NCBI GenBank assembly: GCA_029891385.1
Contig: JAIWQS010000123.1
Span: forward strand, 62,001 to 126,000
Length of the DNA stretch: 64,000 bases
Source of the DNA: Erythroxylum novogranatense
Lineage: Eukaryota; Streptophyta; Magnoliopsida; Malpighiales; Erythroxylaceae
Direction of reading: 5' to 3'
In this document: positions 57,571-64,000 of the stretch, one piece after another
How the letters are laid out: every line of letters starts with the position of its first letter
Numbering within the stretch: position 1 is the stretch's first letter
The notes under the pieces: generated by a model
What the model was told of the DNA's origin: nothing
The model's input: the letters and a program-made list of their open reading frames with translations, nothing else
The model's database searches: none
Position numbers and translations under genes: made by a program

Positions 57571-58440
57571 TTGTATGGCTACCAAAAAAAATTTCTAGAC
57601 ATGTATACATATACATAGCTACCAAATTTTTTCCTTTATCTATACATACAAGTCATATATACAAACCTTTTTTCCTACATACACACACACACACGACTTA
57701 TAAACTTTACATATATGACCATTAAACTTTTCTTATTTATATACATACATGACCATCAAATTTTTTCTAAAAATATATACACATATGGAAACCAAACTTT
57801 TTCCTAAATATATACAAACATAAGGCCACAAAACATTTTTATAAATATAAATATTTACATAAATGGCCACATTACTTAAATATGGCCACAAAATTTGTCC
57901 AACCTATATGTATAGACATGTCAATCAAACTTTTTCCTATATATACACACATGACTACTAAAATTTTCTTATATAAATACATATATGACCACCAAAATTT
58001 TGTCCTATATATATATATAGACACAATTTCTAATCAAAATTTTTCTATATACATATATATATATATGCACATATAGTATTTAACTTTTTCCAATATATAT
58101 GCACACATGTTCATTAAATTTTTTCCTATATACATACACACACATGGTCACCAAATTTTTCCTATATATTTACACATGACCAGCAAATATTTTTCCAATT
58201 TATATACATACATGGCTACTAAATTTTTCCTATATAAATGTATGCATATAATTACAACATTTTTTTTATATATATATATATATATGGTGACCAAATTTTT
58301 CTTATATATACACAAGTAACCACCAAATGTTTTTCTTATATATATTCATGACCACCAACAAATTTTCTATATATACACGTCTACTAAATTTTTTTCTATG
58401 TATTTGTACACTCATTTTTATAAAAATAACTTCCTATATA
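57571..58440. repeat. AT-rich minisatellite, second tract
   Basis: About 870 bp of degenerate units of 30-45 bp, containing GGCCACCAAATTTTTTCC and TATATATACACATA-like blocks. The same repeat as 14070-14199/32683-32965. Short ORFs here only echo the repeat. The left end fuses to the coat-protein fragment. Confidence 0.88.
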
Positions 58441-58679
58441 TATGCATACAAACATAAATGGCTAGTATTAGAGCTCTAGGTATAGGCCTAGTGCAGCCCC
58501 ACGTCTTGTGTTCGATTCCCAGCACAACCACTGATTCCTATCAAGTGTATGAAAAATAACGCAACGAAACGTGGTGGTTATAGAGGGTTCGAAGTACCCT
58601 AAGTACAAGCTATAGCTTTTATTTTGTTCTATTATTTCTTTTAGATATTGAGTCATACTCATAATGTATGTTTTAAATA
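58441..58679 (+). repeat. tRNA-derived module, plus strand, and flank
   Basis: 58461-58600 reads GCTAGTATTAGAGCTCTAGG, then a B-box-like TGTTCGATTCC (58509-58519), and is alignable by eye to the minus-strand module at 56275-56110. 58600-58679 is AT-rich sequence without an assignment. Confidence 0.5.
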
Positions 58680-59084
58680 GGTAGCTAATTCTGTAATTTG
58701 ATTTTTCAAATCATCAATTTTGATTTATGTTTCGATAGTAGAAGGGGCTGATATAACTGGATTGGTGATTCTCGTTTGCAATTGTTTAGAGATTTGTTCT
58801 TTATCAATTAGGTTGATATTCTTATATGTCCATTACACTGATCTATACGTATAGGTGTTTCATGAACAATTTTTCCAAAATAAATAATATTTTTATGATC
58901 TGAAGCTTTTTAAATATTGGTTTATAAATATCTTGTCCAACCTTAAGATCTAATTATGTTTTTGCAATTTTCTTTGTTTATCATTTGATAAAAGGGTATT
59001 AATATGAAAAATTCCTTGTGCTTCATGTATTTCTAAATTATCTACATCTAATATATCTTGGTCTTCATGATTTTGTTCAGTCAT
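58680..59084 (-). pseudogene. Caulimovirid movement protein, copy 2 (internally deleted)
   Basis: Starts at ATG 59084-59082 (MTEQNHEDQDILDV). After an acidic N-terminus and at least one frameshift near 58950, it reaches a region resembling the beginning of the 30K-type movement-protein core, then passes almost directly into a C-terminal helix like the one that ends these proteins. The central core, which gives plasmodesma targeting in the family, is absent. Assignment is by the order of conserved pieces and needs a profile search. Confidence 0.45.
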
Positions 59085-59385
59085 GAAGATGCCAAGGGGT
59101 AGTAATCTTATTGTCATGTAATGTTTGTTCATAATGATTTAACTATTGTGTATAAAATTGGTGTAGTTGTATTTCTAGATCTAAAATCTCCTGAATAGGT
59201 TAAAGTGTTTGAAGATTTGTGATCATTGTTTTAAGATAATTATATTGGTTAATCCAATAGTTGGACTGTATAAAATGTTGATGTTTGAGATATTCTAAAA
59301 ATTCGATATGTTCTTCTAATTGATAACAAACATAACAGTTTGTTGGTTGATTACAGATAAAACAATTATAAGGATGTGATGTCAT
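59085..59385 (-). pseudogene. Small caulimovirid ORF S5, copy 2
   Basis: Begins at ATG 59385 with two CxxC pairs (YNCFIC...CYVC). The conserved helix follows, and a TAA at 59200-59202 falls right after TNLQTL, where copy 1 has CAG. Downstream sequence continues in the same frame to the conserved HLHD end, overlapping the movement-protein start as in copy 1. Copies 1 and 2 differ at many positions but keep all four cysteines. Confidence 0.55.
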
Positions 59386-59663
59386 TATCTAAATTTTCTA
59401 GGTCTATCTAGTCCATACTTATCTAAAATCCATTGTTCGTTTTGGTCTAATAATTCTTGAATAATAAATGGTCGTATACTTAACCATTCGGTATATAAGC
59501 GATATAATAATCTATGAGTTAATCCTTGATGATATCTTGATCTAAGAAAAGGGATATAGTGATTGGGATAAAAAGTAAAGAAAGTAAGTACAATAAAACA
59601 CATAATTGGTACAACATAAATAATAGAAATAAGAGAGATAGCTAATAAAAGAGGATAATGCAT
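59386..59663 (-). CDS. Small caulimovirid ORF S4, membrane-type, copy 2
   Basis: 92 codons from 59663, ending just before the S5 ATG. Two hydrophobic stretches in residues 4-33, then a basic loop and the conserved QNEQWILDKYGLDRP tail. The stop found in copy 1 is CAA here, so this frame is intact. Function unknown; a small membrane protein is the simplest reading. Confidence 0.5.
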
Positions 59664-59689
59664 AAAAATAAGTGAATGAAAAGTATATT

Positions 59690-60030
59690 AACAAATTAAT
59701 TTGGAAATGTCTTTATGATCTCATTTTAGATTTTGTCGATTATTATATTGAACATGTTTCATTATATACAAATTTTGAGTTAATTGAAATATTCTTTGTG
59801 TATTTTTTTTTTAGCTTTTTCTAATTTGGTTTCATATTTGTTAATCCAAAATTTATGATTGTCACCATTTCTTGACTATTTTAATTTGGGTTCTTAATGT
59901 GGCTTTTAAGTCAAAATAATGCATAATACAACTGATTTTGTTGAATAATATGATTAAAACGAATATCTCTATGACAAGTAAAAGTAATTAATTCTTTTAA
60001 ATGCTGCTTTAGTTCAAAATAAAAATTCAT
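59690..60030 (-). pseudogene. Fused remnants of small ORFs S1 and S3, copy 2
   Basis: From 60030, FYFELKQHLKELITFTCHRD closely matches the start of S1. After about 35 residues the reading passes into an S3-like part, which is broken by stops and a short gap near 59800. S2 is absent. Either S2 was deleted by recombination between the similar S1 and S3 starts, or copy 1 gained it by duplication. Confidence 0.5.
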
Positions 60031-60061
60031 GATGATGAATTTAGATCTGAAGAAAAATTGT

Positions 60062-60292
60062 TTATTCAAGATTATTATAAGAAATGGTTGGATCTGATAA
60101 TACATCGAACAAATGTTGAAATAATAATGGGTGAAAATTATGGATGCTACAGTCATGTAAAAATTCATACCATTGATAATTTGGAAAAGCAATGGAACTT
60201 GCATGCAATAATAGATTTACAAGTTGCAGATAATGTTTGAAAAATAAGTAGATAAGTGATAGAAGTGCTGATGAAATAATAATTACTTGCAT
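60062..60292 (-). other. Short hydrophobic ORF upstream of S1, copy 2
   Basis: 76 codons from 60292 with a Leu/Ile-rich N-terminal segment (about residues 3-30) that could span a membrane. No counterpart is seen in copy 1, where the leader runs straight to S1. May be leader sequence open by chance. Unknown. Confidence 0.2.
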
Positions 60293-60601
60293 AGTCGTAC
60301 CTACTTCTCTGGGAACGCTTGAACGCCAATTGGTAAGCTAATAGCGAAAAAGGAGAGTGAGGTAGAATTAGAAAGGATTTCTTATTTCATAAGAGCTTAA
60401 GAGCTCAAGGGTTACATATATAGACAACTGAAAAGTAAAGGCCGAACATTATGGCCGATAAAAGAAAAAGATGCTAAAGCAAAAAGTAAAGGAATATAAC
60501 TGTCAAAAAGCAAAAGGAAAAGAAAAAACAAATTGTACAATAATTTACATATCTGTACAAAAAGTGAGGCCTACATGAGGTTGTTTGCTTTATTATTTGT
60601 C
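60293..60601 (-). promoter_or_regulatory. Caulimovirid pregenomic promoter and leader, copy 2
   Basis: On the minus strand, GTCTATATATGT (TATA box about 60416-60424) is followed by GAGCTCTTAAGCTCTTATGAAATAAG, parallel to the copy 1 promoter but with a single unit rather than two. Confidence 0.55.
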
Positions 60602-61032
60602 TACTCTTCAATTATTGCTTCTGTGGATCCTGAGTCATCTTGCTGAGTAGGGGATGGACAATATTTGCATTTATGTTCAGCGTGTGACTGCATTTGATGA
60701 CAAATAGCATACTTCCATGTGGCATTGAGTTCACTGAAAATTCCTTCCATGGTAGTAAAAGGAATTAAAAATTGCTTGACTATTTGTAGAACTTCTGGCT
60801 AGATGGCTTGTTTATAGGAAGAAATCATGAGTAAATTAATTCCTTTATAATTAATTTTGATGGTGGACTCGGCAGTGATGCGAGCTGCTTGCATAAAAAC
60901 TCCTTCGAGATAATTAAGATTAAATTGATTAATTAATTCCCAGTCGAACTGGTGATTGGGAGGTGTGTCAATGGATGGATATATTCCATTACTGATTCCA
61001 ATGGTTAGGAATGCAATTCTGGATAGTAGAAT
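60602..61032 (-). pseudogene. Caulimovirid TAV, copy 2, C-terminal part
   Basis: Minus strand, from the LTR-E junction at 61032 to a TAG at 60602. It matches the last third of TAV copy 1, including DTPPNHQFDW, a conserved LLMIS region and the HKCKYC tail. It has a TAG at 60799-60801 where copy 1 has CAG, while copy 1 has TAA where this copy has GAA: the two copies carry different lesions and so decayed independently. The N-terminal two-thirds are displaced by LTR-E. Confidence 0.75.
61028..61032. repeat. Probable target-site duplication of element E, left copy
   Basis: AGAAT directly before the LTR-E terminus. The partner would lie outside the window, so this is a prediction. Confidence 0.4.
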
Positions 61033-62300
61033 TGTAGCACCCCACTCCCGACGAGACCCGAACCCGATATCCATGGTGGTATCCGAGCCCGTGACCCGCG
61101 AGGGTGGCGTACTAGAACAGTCATTACCTTGTTAACCAAAAATCGTATGACATTTTTTTTTCTTTGAAAACATTAGAGCGCATGACATTATCTTTTTCTT
61201 TCAAAAAGCAGTAGAGTCATAAAGCAATCATTGACTTGGCCCAATTATAACAAAACATTTTCAAATATTAAACCATTTCACTGATAAAACAATTTCACTC
61301 ATTATTAGCACTCATTAGTGCTCAGTTACTCTATATAATTACATGTAAACAATTGGGCCTACTAAATACCAAATGAATACACTAATGCAGATACGGACGA
61401 CACCGATCCCGACCCGATACTGCATCTTGCTAGCAAGATATCGCACTCCGTGTCCAACGGGTACTCTCCATTTCCTGAAAAATAGATGCAATGTTGGGTG
61501 AGTTTGCGAACTCAGTGAGAAACCATCATCGATGGTTCACCCAATTCATGCATAAACACACAATTTACCAATTATCACATACAATCACAATTCACAAATG
61601 TAAGCGCGACGCTTTCATACGATCCACATTTAATCATACCATATATGCAATGCATATGAGACCCTTTCCATTTTCATTACGTTGTTGTGACCGTGCGCTT
61701 GAAGCTCGTCCCGATGATGGGCACATTGCGTTGAGCCGCTGGCTCGAAAACATTGGGCTTGAAGCCTCGATACATTGAGCTCGAGGCTCAATACGCTGGA
61801 CTCGAGGTCACATGCGTTGGTGAAAGCTCATATACGTTAGGCGTGATATGCCCGATACGGTCTTTGCTCGGTCACAACCGCTTTTATCTCGATCATGCCA
61901 TTATGCATGAATGCATATGCTCTAATTCCCATTTGATCGGTTATAGTTCGGTGACCAATTTTCGTTTCTTCGGACCTTCGGTCCGTGTTTGATCTATACA
62001 TTTACAATTTATTGCATCCTACCATATCATATTAAAAGTCACATCCAATGTATCAAAATGATAATTTTAACACTTCAATATTTATTTCCCATTCCTCGGA
62101 CCTTTAGTCCGAGATCTCCAATGTACTTATTCACAAACAGTACACACAAATAGCACTTCAATACAAGTTTCCAAATATTTGATACACCTATGGTCCCAAA
62201 TCAATCAAAATCAAACACACATAAACCCCCATTATCTCCACATGGCATAATTGCAAAATCTTAAACACATAAAGGTTGAGGAACCAACTAGGTTACTCAC

Positions 62301-62363
62301 CTATTACTCCGAAGCTAATGCCGGAAGTTTCCGCCCGTCGGTCCGACGACGCCCACTGGGCCT
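62301..62363 (-). other. Predicted mini-exon in element E LTR
   Basis: 63 nt between a strong acceptor (CTCTGTTTCTTATAG, with a long pyrimidine tract) and a strong donor (TAATAG|GTGAGTAACC). The best splice signals of the set. Confidence 0.5.
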
Positions 62364-62744
62364 CTATAAGAAACAGAGAAAGAACGAGTCACTACAGATG
62401 CAATTTGTGCACATGTAGGTGAAATATGTGTGTTCATGAATTTTCCGCCCTAAATCCAAATTTCCCATAATAAAATCCGCCTAAAAATTAGAAACATATG
62501 GCGCCGACGGTGCAATTCGGACCTCTATAGGTCCCCAATTAAACAAAAAATGATTAAAGGCTCCGCTACAGGGGTCCCGCCAATTTCCGTCCAAAATTCC
62601 CAATTTTTCACAAAATGAAATTAAATATTCAACGAATCCGATGCCTCAAGAATCAGGTCAATCGGACGTCGGACGGAAAAGAAATTGACAAAAGAAACAA
62701 TTAGGGCCAACTAATAAAAAAATAAAAATATAGATATATATAGC

Positions 62745-62875
62745 TGCCTCATGGGCGACATGTCGCCCAGCGAGGCCGACTCTCTCTTTGTCGCGAGGCG
62801 AGGAGTCGCCCGCGAACGGACTCAACCTATCTCGCCTCATGAGGGCGAGGCGCGCCTCGCGATCCGACGAGGTTC
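62745..62875. repeat. GC-rich GGCGAC/GTCGCC palindrome cluster in LTR-E
   Basis: Contains GGGCGACATGTCGCCC and GGCGAGGCGCGCCTCG palindromes in a short GC-rich island. Missing from the related LARD-B LTR at the same place (near 16530). Confidence 0.85.
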
Positions 62876-64000
62876 AACCTCACTTCATTCCCTTTTTTCC
62901 TATTTCCAATCCAATTTCCAACAACAATAATTCTTAGCACACAAATCGGAAAATACAAACCATAGCTTGTTGGAAAGATAATGAAAAGCTCTACCATTCT
63001 CATGAAGACCATAAAATCAATTTCACCCTAAGGTGTCAAATATCCCATCAAAGCTACTGTCTACACAAAACCTCTCAAACAGTGCAATACTTTGCACATT
63101 CAGTAACTACTCATTTCCTCAGTCAAAAATAACACAATAAATATTCTCAGTAAGTTCACAATGTTATCTCCAACTTTCATGAACAACTCAAAATCAAATT
63201 TACTTACTAACTAGGTCAATCAATTCACCAAAGCATCAGCCCTCTGAAATCAACCAATCTGGACAGTGATGTTTCAAACAGTAATTCTCTTAGCACAAAT
63301 GTCACAAAAATCATTACCTTATATCCCTGAAAAGATAAGATCTCAAAATTCAATTTTCATGAAGAACACAAACTCCAATTCGATTTTTAACAATTTCAAA
63401 ACTGTTATGGAAGTTACTGCCATGATCAGCAATTCCTAACCTAATGCAGGATCAGTTTTTTGCAAAATCATAACTCCCAACTCTGACCTCTAAAAATTAT
63501 ATGCCATATCTCATTTTCAAGATAATTTCTTCCTCTTCAACTTTTCAGAAGATCACTCACACCAATTCAGTCCACAAAAATTGGTAAAATTGCTCCCAAG
63601 CAGAAAGCTCACAAAATCAACACTTAAGCTAGGTTTCATCAACATGCCCAAAACCAGTCCATAGGAATCAGTTCATATCTCCCAATATACAACTCGAAAA
63701 TTAGCAAGATCAGTGGCAATGGAAAGCTAACTCAATATTCTACAACTTCCATGAAGACCATTTTCCCAAATTCCATCTCAATTACTTTATACAAATCAAT
63801 AAAGCTCATAGGTTATGGTTTCGGGTACTGTTCACAGGCAATAAAACAGTAACTTTCCATGCCAAATTTCAACCTATTAGAGTTACAATTTGACAACACC
63901 TATTTCACACAAAATGTAGCCAACATCCCAAAGTTTCATTGGGCACAAACCTCACCTCATTTTCTCACCTACACAATTAGTTATGATCAAAACATTACAA

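Larger units (their letters stand above)
61033..64000 (-). mobile_element. Element E LTR (partial), LARD-like
   Basis: On the minus strand the LTR ends GGAGTGGGGTGCTACA at 61033 and extends past the window. It is collinear with the LARD-B LTR (63200-64000 corresponds to about 15400-16200; 61033-62700 to about 16590-17962) but much diverged. A GC-rich tract (62745-62875) occupies a site where LARD-B has only AT-rich sequence, and a mini-exon is predicted at 62301-62363. As the end abuts viral DNA, not a primer site, this is the 3' LTR or a solo LTR. Confidence 0.85.

Noticed and set aside
60058..60240. 60-codon plus-strand ORF in the viral leader
   Set aside because: Antisense to the viral transcript and without a counterpart in copy 1.

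Overview
This window is repeat-dense nuclear DNA of a flowering plant, most likely a eudicot and probably pericentromeric or other heterochromatin. The evidence is AT-rich sequence, nested LTR retrotransposons of at least five families, a tRNA-derived (SINE-like) module array, an AT-rich minisatellite and decayed endogenous caulimovirid (plant pararetrovirus) copies. I see no host protein gene, rRNA, functional tRNA, CRISPR array or bacterial feature. Identities below are judged by eye.

Layout. (1) 1-917 and 12511-13992: a minus-strand Copia element (LTR, PBS, gag, then an internal deletion joining gag to an RT scrap). Its gag is split by (2) LARD-A, 918-12510, minus strand: ~4.1 kb LTRs around a 3.46 kb non-coding interior, with a perfect 5 bp target duplication. 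(3) 14200-32677: LARD-B, plus strand, a three-LTR compound (LTR-int-LTR-int-LTR, 18.5 kb) with a perfect TATAC duplication, inserted in an AT-rich minisatellite (14070-14199 and 32683-32965). (4) 32966-33474: N-terminal coat-protein-like caulimovirid fragment. (5) 33475-51218: LARD-C remnants, including one LTR interrupted by element D (36479-45438, itself a three-LTR compound with gag only) and a 2.3 kb + 2.3 kb inverted LTR pair. (6) 51219-61032: rearranged caulimovirid sequences, mostly minus strand, in two diverged copies. Copy 1 runs RT, RNase H, transactivator (TAV), promoter, five small ORFs and the movement-protein start. Copy 2 runs TAV, promoter, small ORFs and a deleted movement protein. 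Between them lie SINE-like modules, an inverted piece with protease/RT linker and coat protein, and a second minisatellite tract. (7) 61033-64000: LTR of a fourth LARD-like family (E), minus strand, inserted into TAV copy 2 and running off the window.

How it fits together. The non-autonomous LARD elements have the chromovirus-like polypurine context (ATTTCGAGGACRAA...GGAGGGGAGAAT) and iMet-type primer sites but no recognisable protein, so they must have used enzymes from elsewhere. The most interesting observations are: a predicted 60-65 nt mini-exon, with acceptor and GTGAGT donor, at the same place in LTR families B, C and E; a cassette of small ORFs kept in both caulimovirid copies, three of which share an N-terminal motif and look like tandem paralogues; and family-specific GC-rich palindrome clusters in otherwise AT-rich LTRs.
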